A stretch of 64,000 nucleotides of DNA. Source: Oscillospiraceae bacterium (lineage in GTDB: Bacteria > Bacillota > Clostridia > Oscillospirales > Oscillospiraceae). The notes below the pieces were generated by a model. That model did no database searches. It was not told the origin of the DNA and worked only from the letters and a program-made list of their open reading frames with translations. The stretch covers positions 22,932 through 86,931 of the forward strand of contig JAFVXA010000034.1 of the NCBI GenBank assembly GCA_017501355.1, given 5' to 3'. Positions within the stretch are counted from its first letter, which is position 1. Each line of letters starts with the position of its first letter. Below are positions 23,595 through 32,320 of this stretch, piece after piece. A program made the position numbers and the translations under genes.

Positions 23595-25832
23595 TTGAGA
23601 ACTGTTGTTAACTTTAACGCCAAGTGGGCATTCACCAAGCAGGCGGATGCCGTCCCCTCCACCCTGCCCATGAACTGGAACTGGGTGAACCTGCCCCACA
23701 GCTGGAATGCCATCGACGGTCAGGACGGCGATAACGACTACTATCGCGGCACCTGCTACTACGCAAAGACTCTGAACAAGATGGATCTGCCTGAGGCAGA
23801 CCGTTACTATCTGGAGCTGCAGGGTGCCAACTCCTCCGCAACCGTCTATGTCAACGGCAAGGAGCTGGCACAGCACCACGGCGGCTACTCCACCTGGCGC
23901 GTGGACATCACCGAGGCGCTGGAGGCGAACAATCTGGTGGTTGTCGCAGTGGACAACACCGCTAACCAGACCGTTTATCCCCAGATGGCTGACTTTACCT
24001 TCTACGGCGGTCTGTACCGTGACGTGAACATCATCTGCGTGAAGGAGTCCCACTTTGATCTGGACTACTTCGGCGGCAAGGGCATTGCTGTGACTCCCGT
24101 GGTGGAGGGCAAGGATGCCAAGGTGGATGTGCAGGTCTGGGTCAGCAATCTCAAGGAGGGTCAGAAGATCCGCTACGCCATCTACGACGCAGAGGAAAAC
24201 GAGCTGCAGAGCGTGGTCAGCGACGGCACCAACGCATCCTTCACCCTTGAAAACGCACACCTCTGGCACGGTCGCAAGGATCCCTATCTCTACTGCTGCG
24301 AGGCAGAGCTGATGGAGGGTGACGAGGTCATCGACAGCGTCTGCACCCGCTTCGGATGCCGCAGCTTCCAGATCGATCCCGACCGCGGCTTCATCCTCAA
24401 CGGTGAAGAGTATCCCCTGCGCGGCGTGAGCCGTCATCAGGACCGCTGGGGCAAGGGCAATGCCCTCAGCCACGAGGATCACATCGAGGATATGGATCTG
24501 ATCTGCGAGGTGGGCGCTACCACCATCCGCCTTGCGCACTATCAGCACGACCAGTTCTTCTATGATCTCTGCGATGAGCGCGGCATGGTGATCTGGGCAG
24601 AGATCCCCTACATCTCCAAGCACATGCCCACCGGTCGTGAGAACACCATCTCCCAGATGAAGGAACTGATCGTTCAGAACTATAACCACCCCTCCATCGT
24701 CGTCTGGGGCCTCTCCAACGAGATCGGCATCGGCGGCGGCGCTGAGGATATGATGGAAAACCACAACATCCTCAACGATATGTGCCACGAGATGGACAAG
24801 ACCCGTCTGACCACCATCGCGGCTGTCTCCATGTGCAAGATGGACGATCCCTATCTGCAGATCCCCGATGTGGTGTCCTATAACCACTACTTCGGCTGGT
24901 ACGGCGGTGACACCGCTATGAACGGTCCCTGGTTCGACCAGTTCCATGCGATGCATCCCACCATTCCCATCGGCTGCTCCGAGTATGGCTGCGAGGCACT
25001 GAACTGGCACACTTCTGATCCCAGACAGGGCGACTATACCGAGGAGTATCAGGCATACTACCACGAGGAGCTGATCAAGCAGTTCTTCTGCCGCAAGTAT
25101 CTCTGGGCGACCCATGTGTGGAATATGTTCGACTTCGGTGCCGATGCCCGCAACGAGGGCGGCGAGGATGGTCAGAACCACAAGGGTCTCGTAACCTTCG
25201 ACCGCAAGTATAAGAAGGACTCCTTCTATGCTTACAAGGCATGGCTGAGCGATGATCCCTTCGTCCATCTCTGCGGCAAGCGCTATGTGGACCGCGTGGA
25301 GGATGTCACCCGTGTCACCGTCTACTCCAACCTGCCCGAGGTGGAGCTGTTCGCCAACGGCGTGAGCCTTGGCAAGAAGGCTGCTGCCGATCACTTCTTC
25401 TACTTCGATGTGCCCAACGCCGGCGAGACCAAGCTGGTGGCTGTCGCAGGCGAGCACAAGGATGAGAGCGTGATCCGCAAGGTCGAGGTGTTCAACGAGG
25501 CGTACCGTCTGAAGGAAAAGGGCGCGATCCTCAACTGGTTCGACGTGGAAGCTCCTGAGGGCTACCTGTCTCTGAACGACAAGATGGGCGATGTCCTCAA
25601 GACTGAGGGCGGTCGCATGATGTTCACCCAGCTGATGGGCAAGATGATGGGCGGCGACGGCAAGATGGAAGCCATGGGCTTTGAGGTCAGCGCCGACATG
25701 ATGTCCATGATGAACGGCTTCACCGTGCTGCGCCTGTTCACACTGATGGGCGGCATGATGGATGTGAAGTTCACCAAAGAGCAGCTGCTGGGTCTGAACG
25801 CACAGCTCAACCAGATCAAGAAGCCCGACTGA
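23595..25832 (+). CDS. GH2 glycosidase, probable beta-glucuronidase/galacturonidase
   Basis: 745 residues. Sugar-binding and immunoglobulin-like domains (1-270) precede a TIM barrel (270-570). The acid/base Glu is in GLSNEIG (about 376) and the nucleophile Glu in GCSEYGCEA (about 462). The stretch GQNHKGLVTFDR supplies an N-x-K pair (about 527-529) as in carboxylate-binding GH2 enzymes, although many GH2 galactosidases have NDKGLV here, so the motif is not decisive. Uronate isomerase downstream favours a uronide substrate. Residues about 653-745 form an unusual methionine-rich helical extension. TTG start at 23595 follows AAGGAGG. Confidence 0.85.
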   Translation: MRTVVNFNAKWAFTKQADAVPSTLPMNWNWVNLPHSWNAIDGQDGDNDYYRGTCYYAKTLNKMDLPEADRYYLELQGANSSATVYVNGKELAQHHGGYSTWRVDITEALEANNLVVVAVDNTANQTVYPQMADFTFYGGLYRDVNIICVKESHFDLDYFGGKGIAVTPVVEGKDAKVDVQVWVSNLKEGQKIRYAIYDAEENELQSVVSDGTNASFTLENAHLWHGRKDPYLYCCEAELMEGDEVIDSVCTRFGCRSFQIDPDRGFILNGEEYPLRGVSRHQDRWGKGNALSHEDHIEDMDLICEVGATTIRLAHYQHDQFFYDLCDERGMVIWAEIPYISKHMPTGRENTISQMKELIVQNYNHPSIVVWGLSNEIGIGGGAEDMMENHNILNDMCHEMDKTRLTTIAAVSMCKMDDPYLQIPDVVSYNHYFGWYGGDTAMNGPWFDQFHAMHPTIPIGCSEYGCEALNWHTSDPRQGDYTEEYQAYYHEELIKQFFCRKYLWATHVWNMFDFGADARNEGGEDGQNHKGLVTFDRKYKKDSFYAYKAWLSDDPFVHLCGKRYVDRVEDVTRVTVYSNLPEVELFANGVSLGKKAAADHFFYFDVPNAGETKLVAVAGEHKDESVIRKVEVFNEAYRLKEKGAILNWFDVEAPEGYLSLNDKMGDVLKTEGGRMMFTQLMGKMMGGDGKMEAMGFEVSADMMSMMNGFTVLRLFTLMGGMMDVKFTKEQLLGLNAQLNQIKKPD

Positions 25833-25844
25833 TTTTGAAATGCG

Positions 25845-25875
25845 AAAAGAGCCTGCCGCGGCAGGCTCTTTTCTT
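25845..25875 (+). terminator. Hairpin between GH2 and uxaC
   Basis: AAAAGAGCCTGCC and GGCAGGCTCTTTT, with TTC following. A good terminator shape inside a gene block of one pathway. Confidence 0.75.
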
Positions 25876-25912
25876 CCCGCATCTTTATATCACCGTTTCC
25901 GGAGGAATTGCC

Positions 25913-27322
25913 GTGAACTATTTTAAGACTGACCGTTTTGTTCTGAACGGGGAAAGCGCCCGCGAGCTCTACGCCTTCGCCCGTGACATTCCCGTTTTCG
26001 ACTTCCATAACCATCTCTCCCCCGAGCTGCTCTACCATAACCGCAACTTCCGCGACATGGCAGAGTTCTGGCTCAGCGGCGACCATTACATCTGGCGCGC
26101 CATGCGCCTTGCCGGTGTGGAGGAGCGCTGCATCACAGGCGATGCCAACGGCGAGGAGAAGTTCCTCGCATGGGCAAAGACGCTGGAGGGTCTCTGCGGC
26201 TGCCAGCTCTACGCATGGACGCAGCAGCAGCTGGCAGTGCTCTTTGACGAGGAAGAACCTCTCTGCCTTGCCAACGCCAGGGAAATCTATGCCCGCTGCA
26301 ACGAAAAACTGCAGGGTGAGGATTTCCGCCCCCGCGCACTGCTGGGGCGCTTCGGTGTGACCGCGCTCTGTACCACCGACGAGCCTTCCGATACCCTCGA
26401 GTGGCATGAAAAGCTCCAGCAGGAGGAGACCGACATCCTGTGCCTGCCCGCCTTCCGTCCCGACAAGCTCCTTGCCGCATCCAAGGATACCTGGATCGGT
26501 GCCATCCGCAAGCTGGAGCAGAGCGAGGGTATGTCTATTGCTACTCTTGATGACCTCAAGGCTGCGCTTGCCCACTCCATGGATCGCTTTGCAGCCCTTG
26601 GCTGCCGCACCGCCGATCACGGCTATGAGGGGCTGAAGTATATCGACCCCACGGGCGCGGAGGAGGATTTCACCGCTGCCCTTGCCGCCGGCATTGCAAC
26701 CCAGCAGCAGGCTGACCGCATCAGCTCTGCCCTGCTGCAGTGGCTGGGCGAGCGCTACGCTGAGCGCGACTGGGTCATGCAGCTCCATAGCGGCGCCCTT
26801 CGCAACGGCAGCACCCGCCGTTACCGCGCCCTCGGCGCAGACTGCGGCGGTGACAGCGTGGATATTGCACCCGGTGTCCGCTCCGTGTCGGGTCTGCTGG
26901 ACATCCTCGATCAGGCAGATAAGCTTCCCCGCACCATTCTCTACTGCCTCGACGACGGCGAGTATCCCTCCCTTGCCACCCTCTGCGCCACCTTTGCTGC
27001 CGGCGGCATCCGCAACAAGGTGCAGCTCGGTGCGGCATGGTGGTTCAACGACCATGAGCGCGGCATGCGAAAGCACCTCGCCTACCTCATGGAGAATGCC
27101 CTGCTTGCAGGCTTTGTGGGTATGCTCACCGACTCCCGCAGCATCGGCACCTTTGTTCGTCACGACTACTTCCGCCGCATCCTCTGCGATGGCATCGGCG
27201 CGTATGTGGACCGCGGCGAATTTCCCATGGAGCTTGCGAAGAAGATCGTGAGCGATGTCTGCTATGGCAACGCGGTGCATTATTTCGGCGGCGAGAAGCT
27301 GCTGCAGCACTGCGGTAAATAA
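25913..27322 (+). CDS. uxaC: Uronate isomerase
   Basis: 469-residue amidohydrolase-fold enzyme that converts D-glucuronate to D-fructuronate (and galacturonate to tagaturonate). Landmarks are VFDFHNHLSP with the HxH metal site, LMRLAG-like WRAMRLAG, TDEPSDTLEWHEKL, QLHSGALRNGSTR and the C-terminal LTDSRSIGTFVRHDYFRRILC. Length is normal for the family. GTG start at 25913 with GGAGG eight bases upstream. It sits between the glycosidase and the SDR reductase, matching steps two and three of glucuronate breakdown. Confidence 0.96.
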   Translation: MNYFKTDRFVLNGESARELYAFARDIPVFDFHNHLSPELLYHNRNFRDMAEFWLSGDHYIWRAMRLAGVEERCITGDANGEEKFLAWAKTLEGLCGCQLYAWTQQQLAVLFDEEEPLCLANAREIYARCNEKLQGEDFRPRALLGRFGVTALCTTDEPSDTLEWHEKLQQEETDILCLPAFRPDKLLAASKDTWIGAIRKLEQSEGMSIATLDDLKAALAHSMDRFAALGCRTADHGYEGLKYIDPTGAEEDFTAALAAGIATQQQADRISSALLQWLGERYAERDWVMQLHSGALRNGSTRRYRALGADCGGDSVDIAPGVRSVSGLLDILDQADKLPRTILYCLDDGEYPSLATLCATFAAGGIRNKVQLGAAWWFNDHERGMRKHLAYLMENALLAGFVGMLTDSRSIGTFVRHDYFRRILCDGIGAYVDRGEFPMELAKKIVSDVCYGNAVHYFGGEKLLQHCGK

Positions 27323-27341
27323 TTATACGGAGGTATGGCAA

Positions 27342-28187
27342 ATGAAACTTCCTTTTCAGATTGATCTCAGCGGCAAGGTCGCCGTGGTGACCGGTGCAGG
27401 CGGCGTGCTCTGCAGTGAAATGGCAAAGGCACTTGCTGCCTGCGGCGCCAAGGTGGCACTGGTGGGTCGCACGCTGGAAAATGTGCAGCGCGTGGCAGAT
27501 GAGATCACCGCAGACGGCGGCGTTGCCCGCGCGTATCAGGGCAATGTCCTTGACCGCGCAGGTATGGAAGCCGTTGCTGAGCAGGTGAAGAATGAGCTGG
27601 GTCTGACCGACATTCTCATCAACGGCGCAGGCGGCAACAATCCCAAGGCAACCACCGACAAGGAGTATTACGAGCCCGGTGACATCGATGCCGAGACCAA
27701 GAGCTTCTTCGATCTCGATACCGAGAGTGTAAAGATGGTCTTTGATCTGAACTTCACCGGCACACTCATCCCCACCCAGGTCTTTGCGGCACAGATGGTG
27801 GAGCGCGGCGGCAACATCATCAACGTGAGCTCCATGAACGCCTTCACCCCTCTGACCAAGATCCCCGCTTACTCCGGCGCGAAGGCAGCCATCAGCAACT
27901 TCACTCAGTGGCTGGCTGTCCACTTTAGCCGTGTGGGCATCCGTGTCAACGCCATCGCCCCCGGCTTCTTCTCCACCAAGCAGAATGCGAAGCTTCTCTG
28001 GAACGAGGACGGTACTCCCACCGCCCGCACTGCCAAGATCCTCGCAGCAACGCCCATGGGTCGCTTCGGCACTGCCGACGAGCTGACCGGCGCACTGCTG
28101 TACCTCGTCAGCAATGAGGCAGCAGGCTTCGTCACCGGCGTGGTGATCCCCGTGGACGGCGGCTTCAATGCCTACTCCGGCGTATAA
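27342..28187 (+). CDS. SDR-type D-mannonate oxidoreductase
   Basis: 281-residue short-chain dehydrogenase. It has TGAGGVLCSEMA for NAD(P) binding, NGAGGNNPKAT after the beta-4 strand, catalytic Ser in INVSSMNAF, and Tyr and Lys in YSGAKAA. The length and the insert ATTDKEYYEPGDIDAE match the SDR family (YjmF-like) that reduces D-fructuronate to D-mannonate, as context also demands. It starts 19 bases after uxaC with CGGAGGT upstream. Dehydratase UxuA and the KDG kinase/aldolase are not in the window. Confidence 0.85.
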   Translation: MKLPFQIDLSGKVAVVTGAGGVLCSEMAKALAACGAKVALVGRTLENVQRVADEITADGGVARAYQGNVLDRAGMEAVAEQVKNELGLTDILINGAGGNNPKATTDKEYYEPGDIDAETKSFFDLDTESVKMVFDLNFTGTLIPTQVFAAQMVERGGNIINVSSMNAFTPLTKIPAYSGAKAAISNFTQWLAVHFSRVGIRVNAIAPGFFSTKQNAKLLWNEDGTPTARTAKILAATPMGRFGTADELTGALLYLVSNEAAGFVTGVVIPVDGGFNAYSGV

Positions 28188-28194
28188 CTGATGA

Positions 28195-28230
28195 AAAACT
28201 CGCCTGTGGAGCTCCACAGGCGAGTTTTTT
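28195..28230. terminator. Bidirectional terminator after the uronide block
   Basis: AAAACTCGCCTGTGGAG and its perfect complement, ending in TTTTTT. Very strong; it also faces the leftward PBP gene. Confidence 0.92.
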
Positions 28231-28265
28231 GCATAAAACAGCAAGGGCAGCAGCCCTTGCTGTTC

Positions 28266-29627
28266 TTATTCTTCTGCAGTTTGCAGCAGTGCCGCCGCGT
28301 CGGGCAGCAGCTTTGCCACGATGCCGCCTGCAACAGCGCTGCCGCTGCCGCCGTTTTCCACAATGACGGAAAAGGCAAGGGGGCAATTCTCATCATCCAC
28401 GAAGCCCACGAACCACGAATGAGGACGCTTTCCCTCGCCCACCTCCGCTGTGCCGGACTTGGCACAGACATTCAGCTGCCCGAACTTCTCTGCGCCGTAC
28501 TCCACCACCACAGTGTTGCGCATGAGCGCCTTGAGCTTCTCGCAGGTCTCCGCTTTCCACAGTCGTTCACTGTCCGAGCGCCCGCTTGCCACCGTGCGTC
28601 CGCTCTCCACCGTTTCTTTCAGCAGCAGCTGGGGCGTTACGCCTACGCCGTCGTTCGCAATGGCACCCATGAGCCGCAGCATGGCGGCAGGGTTCACCAT
28701 GGTCTGATACTGACCCACGCCCGACCAGCCAAGATCTCCCTCGTTCTCCGCGACGGTATAGCTGCCCGCGGCGGTCTTGATGCCGCTGACGTCCATACGT
28801 TCCTGCAGTCCCGCGCTCTCGGCATATTTCTGCAGGGTCTCGCCGCCGAGCTCCACCGCAAGCTGCGCATAGACACAGTTGCAGGACTTTGCAAGCGCGC
28901 GGGCAAAATCCATCTCGCCGTGGGCTTTCGGGCAGGTAATGGTATGCTCGCCCAGCTCCAGACTGCCGCTACAGCTGAAGCTGCGGCTCTCGATATCGGG
29001 GATCTGCTCCAGCGCTGCGGCGGTGGTCACGATCTTGAATACCGAACCGGGGGCATAGAGACCCACAAAGACACGGTTGAGATACACGCCCTCGTACTTA
29101 CTGTTGCCCTCAATTTCTTTCGGAGGCTTTTCGGGGTCAAAGGTAGGGGTGGAAACGGAGCAGAGCAGCTCCCCCGTCTTGTAGTTGTAGATCGCCACCG
29201 CGCCCTTTCTGCCGTCCAGCGCCTGATAGGCGGCGGCGTTGAGGGACGCTTCCACCGTCAGGAAAATATCGTGCCCACCCATGGCTGTACCCATAATGGG
29301 GTTGAAGCCCACAAGGCGGTCTGCCATCAGCTTCGTAGCAGAGGCGGAGATGTTGCCGGCGCGGTCACCGATGAGATGGAGCGTTGCCTTGCGGACAGCG
29401 CCGCTGTCGGCATAACTGCCGCCGACCGCATCAAACAGCACATCGCCGTCACGGTCATAGATCGTTCCCCGGCGCAGCTTGCCGTCTTCATAGACACCGC
29501 TGTTGACTCTGGATGCCGCCCAGTCGCTGCCGTCGCCGAGATAGCGGGCGCAGAACAGCGCCGTACCGCCTGCGAGCAGCGCAATAAAGCACAGCACCAT
29601 GATGGCGCGATAGCCCAGCTGTTTCAT
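28266..29627 (-). CDS. Class B penicillin-binding protein
   Basis: 453 residues: an N-terminal membrane helix (8-28), a short pedestal (IYDRDGDVLFD) and a transpeptidase domain. Active-site motifs are APGSVFKI (Ser-x-x-Lys, about 195), SCNCVYA (SxN) and CAKSGTAE (KSG). This is the short PbpA/FtsI type that cross-links peptidoglycan with a SEDS glycosyltransferase partner, here encoded 24 bases upstream. It is shorter than E. coli PBP2/PBP3 because the pedestal is reduced. ATG at 29627 with GGAGGAG upstream. Confidence 0.93.
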   Translation of the reverse strand: MKQLGYRAIMVLCFIALLAGGTALFCARYLGDGSDWAASRVNSGVYEDGKLRRGTIYDRDGDVLFDAVGGSYADSGAVRKATLHLIGDRAGNISASATKLMADRLVGFNPIMGTAMGGHDIFLTVEASLNAAAYQALDGRKGAVAIYNYKTGELLCSVSTPTFDPEKPPKEIEGNSKYEGVYLNRVFVGLYAPGSVFKIVTTAAALEQIPDIESRSFSCSGSLELGEHTITCPKAHGEMDFARALAKSCNCVYAQLAVELGGETLQKYAESAGLQERMDVSGIKTAAGSYTVAENEGDLGWSGVGQYQTMVNPAAMLRLMGAIANDGVGVTPQLLLKETVESGRTVASGRSDSERLWKAETCEKLKALMRNTVVVEYGAEKFGQLNVCAKSGTAEVGEGKRPHSWFVGFVDDENCPLAFSVIVENGGSGSAVAGGIVAKLLPDAAALLQTAEE

Positions 29628-29651
29628 GCCGTCTCCTCCTTTCCCGCTCCG

Positions 29652-31601
29652 TTATTCTTCCTCATCATCCTCCGCTTCCCACTCCCACGTGGGCTCGCGG
29701 TCAAAGCTTCTTTCGCTCGTTCTCCCGTTCTCCGACGCGCCCCAGTCGATGGTAAACTCGTCGATGCGCTGCTGCTGTTGCGCGCTGCGGCGTTCTTCCT
29801 CTTCCTTGAACTTTCCCTTGCGGAAGCTGGGCCGCTTGAGGACGAAGCTTGCATTCTTGCGGGTGTCCGCCGCCTTGAGGAAGGCGAGCAGCGCCCAGCA
29901 GGACATCATACTGCTGCCGCCCATGGAGACAAAGGGCAACGTCACGCCTGTGAGAGGGAGCAGATCCGTCGCGCCGAAAATGTTCAGGCAGGACTGGAAG
30001 GTGAGCATGGTGGCTGTGGCGCAGGCGGCAATGACATAAAAGCTGGAACGGGCATTTTTGATGGCATAGACTGCAAAAAATACCATGGCAAGAATGGCGG
30101 TCACGGCGGCAAGCGCCATGAGCAGACCAAACTCCTCCGACACCACACCGAACACAAGGTCAGTGTTTGCCGCGCCCACATATTTCAGCCACGCATCATC
30201 GGGTCCCTTGCCGAACAAGCCGCCGTCAGCAATGGCAGCCATGGTGCGGCTCTGCTGATAGCCCCCCGCGTCCGTGTGCTCCCACACGTGTCGCCAAACG
30301 GCGAAGCGGCGGGCGATATAGGGTTTGAACTTCAGGATCACCCAACCGCCCACGCCTGCTGCCGCTGTCAGCAGCACAACAGAGGGCAGATCGCCGCTGC
30401 GGAGGAAGGCGATGGTGAGAAAGGCGATGAAGAAGATCAACGCCGTACCGAAGTCACTCATCAGCGCAAGACAACCCACACAGAAGCAGGAAAATGCCGC
30501 GGTGAAAATGAGATTTCGTTTGGAAAACAGACGGTCAAGGGTCGCCGCCCCCGCAAAGACGAAGGCGACCTTCACCAGCTCCGAGGGCTGGAAGCTGAAG
30601 GGACCCACGGAGATCCAGTTCTTGGCGCCGAAGAGCTTTTGACCGAAGAGCACATTGAACGTCAGCAGGGCGCAGGCAGCAGCAGCCAAGGGCCAGCGGC
30701 ACTGCACTGCCACTTTGAGACTCCGCATGGCGACACTCAGCAGTAAAAACAGCACCAGACCGATGCCAAGGGCGATAGACTGCGTGAGGAGACTGCTCGG
30801 GGCATAAGCCGAGATCACCGAAAAGCCCACCGTGCAGAGGAAAAACGCCAGTGTCTCCAGTTCAAACGCCGCGCGGTGGAACAGGCGGTAGACAAAATAC
30901 AGCCCCCACATGACCGCAGACAGCAGCGTAAAGGCAGGCAGGATCTTGACGAGACGCTCCGCCTCCGTCACGATGATAAAGTGCAGCAGGGTCAGGGCTT
31001 GCAGCACCGTCAGAAGCCACAGCGTTTTTCGCTGGCTCACGCCGCCGCCGGGGCGCACACGGCGCTTCTCCTGCTCCTGAATCTCCTGCGCCGAGGCAGG
31101 AAAGAAGAACATTTCAATGCCGTTGAAGCTCAGCGTGTCACCGAAGAGGATCTCCGTCGGCTCATGGATGCGCTCACCGTTGACATTGGTGCGGCTGCTC
31201 TCGGAAATGGGATAGAGCAGCCAGTGCCCCTTGTCATCCCGCTGCAGCGTCGCATGGCTGCGGGAGACGCAGGAGAAGTTCAGCCGGATATCCGCATAGC
31301 GGGCACGCCCGATGATATTCTCCCAGTGGTGCAGCTCATAGCGCGCACCATTGACAAGAGTCATCACGCCCCAGAGTTCCTGATCCTTGCCATCGGAGTA
31401 GAGGGAGCGGATGCAGCGCAGCACAATGCACCACGCCAGGGCGATCATCGCCACGCGCAGCAGCAGGCACACCACGCCCTCAGCCGAGACGGCAAAGACC
31501 TGGATCTGCTCGCCAACACCTGCGAACCAATCCGTTCCGCCACCGAGCTGCGCTGCGATGGATTCTTTTATGGAATTAAACACTTGCTGCAGCAGCTCCA
31601 T
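29652..31601 (-). CDS. FHA domain-FtsW/RodA/SpoVE fusion
   Basis: 649 residues. An N-terminal membrane helix (about 35-60) is followed by a cytoplasmic FHA domain (about 85-175; IIGRARYADIRL, CVSRSHATLQR, SSRTNVNGERI). This contains the Gly-Arg, Ser-x-x-His and Asn residues that bind phosphothreonine. From about 190 a SEDS polymerase core of ten or so helices ends in GVTLPFVSMGGSSMMSC, the FtsW/RodA signature. It polymerises lipid II with the downstream class B PBP. The ATG at 31601 is preferred: the promoter at 31647-31675 would start transcription only about nine bases before the earlier ATG at 31631. Confidence 0.92.
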   Translation of the reverse strand: MELLQQVFNSIKESIAAQLGGGTDWFAGVGEQIQVFAVSAEGVVCLLLRVAMIALAWCIVLRCIRSLYSDGKDQELWGVMTLVNGARYELHHWENIIGRARYADIRLNFSCVSRSHATLQRDDKGHWLLYPISESSRTNVNGERIHEPTEILFGDTLSFNGIEMFFFPASAQEIQEQEKRRVRPGGGVSQRKTLWLLTVLQALTLLHFIIVTEAERLVKILPAFTLLSAVMWGLYFVYRLFHRAAFELETLAFFLCTVGFSVISAYAPSSLLTQSIALGIGLVLFLLLSVAMRSLKVAVQCRWPLAAAACALLTFNVLFGQKLFGAKNWISVGPFSFQPSELVKVAFVFAGAATLDRLFSKRNLIFTAAFSCFCVGCLALMSDFGTALIFFIAFLTIAFLRSGDLPSVVLLTAAAGVGGWVILKFKPYIARRFAVWRHVWEHTDAGGYQQSRTMAAIADGGLFGKGPDDAWLKYVGAANTDLVFGVVSEEFGLLMALAAVTAILAMVFFAVYAIKNARSSFYVIAACATATMLTFQSCLNIFGATDLLPLTGVTLPFVSMGGSSMMSCWALLAFLKAADTRKNASFVLKRPSFRKGKFKEEEERRSAQQQQRIDEFTIDWGASENGRTSERSFDREPTWEWEAEDDEEE

Positions 31602-31646
31602 GGCGCACCTTTCCGGGGAACACTCCCCCATGTTAATCGTAATAAT

Positions 31647-31675
31647 AGTATATCACAGTCTGCCCCATTGCACAA
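31647..31675 (-). promoter_or_regulatory. Sigma-A promoter of the FHA-FtsW/PBP operon
   Basis: TTGTGC, 17 bases, TATACT on the minus strand; it decides the start codon at 31601. The remainder of 31602-31886 holds only this and the tRNA-Gly promoter. Confidence 0.6.
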
Positions 31676-31845
31676 GTTTTCCCCCCCTCGCCGCTTTCAT
31701 GTCTTCCCAAAACGGCTGACTGTTCGTAACCGCCTCCGCACCAGATGGATCTCAAACGGAACGGTCCAAAACAAATCTCAACTCCGACTGTACTGCACGC
31801 ATTGACAATCCCCCAAAAATTTTTGAATAATTTTCAAAAACGGTA

Positions 31846-31874
31846 TTGACAAATCAAGGAACATCGGCTATACT
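31846..31874 (+). promoter_or_regulatory. Promoter of tRNA-Gly
   Basis: TTGACA, 17 bases, TATACT, 12 bases before the tRNA. Confidence 0.85.
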
Positions 31875-31886
31875 CAATATTGTTCT

Positions 31887-31962
31887 GCGGGCGTAGCTCA
31901 TCTGGTAGAGCGCCACCTTGCCAAGGTGGAGGTAGCGAGTTCGAGCCTCGTCGCCCGCTCCA
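31887..31962 (+). tRNA. tRNA-Gly (GCC)
   Basis: Cloverleaf with acceptor GCGGGCG/CGCCCGC, D arm, anticodon stem CCACC/GGTGG with loop TTGCCAA (anticodon GCC), T loop TTCGAGC and encoded CCA. 76 bases. Confidence 0.97.
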
Positions 31963-31965
31963 TAA

Positions 31966-32000
31966 ACGATCAAGTCGAAAGACTTGGTCGTTTTTCTTTT
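31966..32000 (+). terminator. Terminator of tRNA-Gly
   Basis: ACGATCAAGTC, GAAA loop, GACTTGGTCGT, then TTTTCTTTTTT. Confidence 0.9.
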
Positions 32001-32034
32001 TTGTTCCACGCAAAGTCCTGCAGTACCCACTGCA

Positions 32035-32240
32035 GCAGCGGCAGCGGAAAGAGGAGCAGGTCAAATCGACGAGCAGCTGCACTTGCACGAGCACAGTAGT
32101 TGGTCTGCCGGTCAAGCTACCGATGCGCACGGCGGCGTTTTCTTTTTCTTTTCCACCGCCAGCGGCGCATTTTCTTTTTCTTTGACAAGCCAAAGAAAAA
32201 GAAAATGGGGGGCTGAAACAGACTGCACCCGCAAGGGTGC
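32035..32240 (+). repeat. Dispersed structured repeat, copy A
   Basis: About 206 bases with a second copy inverted at 57951..58157. Conserved blocks, in order, are: GCAGCGGCAGCGGAAAGAGG at the left; a pyrimidine tract GTTTTCTTTTTCTT; CCACCGCCAGCGGCGC; a perfect 17-bp stem CATTTTCTTTTTCTTTG (32168-32184) with its complement at 32191-32207; GGGGGGCTGAAA; and a 6-bp hairpin GCACCC-GCAA-GGGTGC (32225-32240). The middle (about 32060-32130) is variable. It lies right after the tRNA-Gly terminator in the same orientation. No reading frame is shared by both copies, so it is non-coding. It could be a small structured RNA or a miniature mobile element. Confidence 0.75.
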
Positions 32241-32282
32241 GACTTCTTCTACGGGATGAAAAATTTTTCGATACACAACGAA

Positions 32283-32313
32283 AAACCCTGACAGGCATTG
32301 TGCCGGTCAGGGT
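32283..32313 (-). terminator. Terminator of the TraX-family gene
   Basis: AACCCTGACCGGC and its complement with two mismatches, then TTTTTCG on the minus strand. Confidence 0.85.
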
Positions 32314-32320
32314 TCAATTG

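Noticed and set aside
23589..25457. 622-codon antisense frame over the GH2 gene, with similar ones over the MFS, uxaC, parC-like and parE-like genes
   Set aside because: All are mirror frames of conserved enzymes, without ribosome sites or domains.
28191..30746. 851-codon open frame opposite the PBP and FtsW genes
   Set aside because: It spans two clear minus-strand genes and a terminator and has no recognisable domain.
31880..32259. Short plus-strand frames over tRNA-Gly and the repeat
   Set aside because: They run through the tRNA and the hairpins, and the two repeat copies do not keep any frame.
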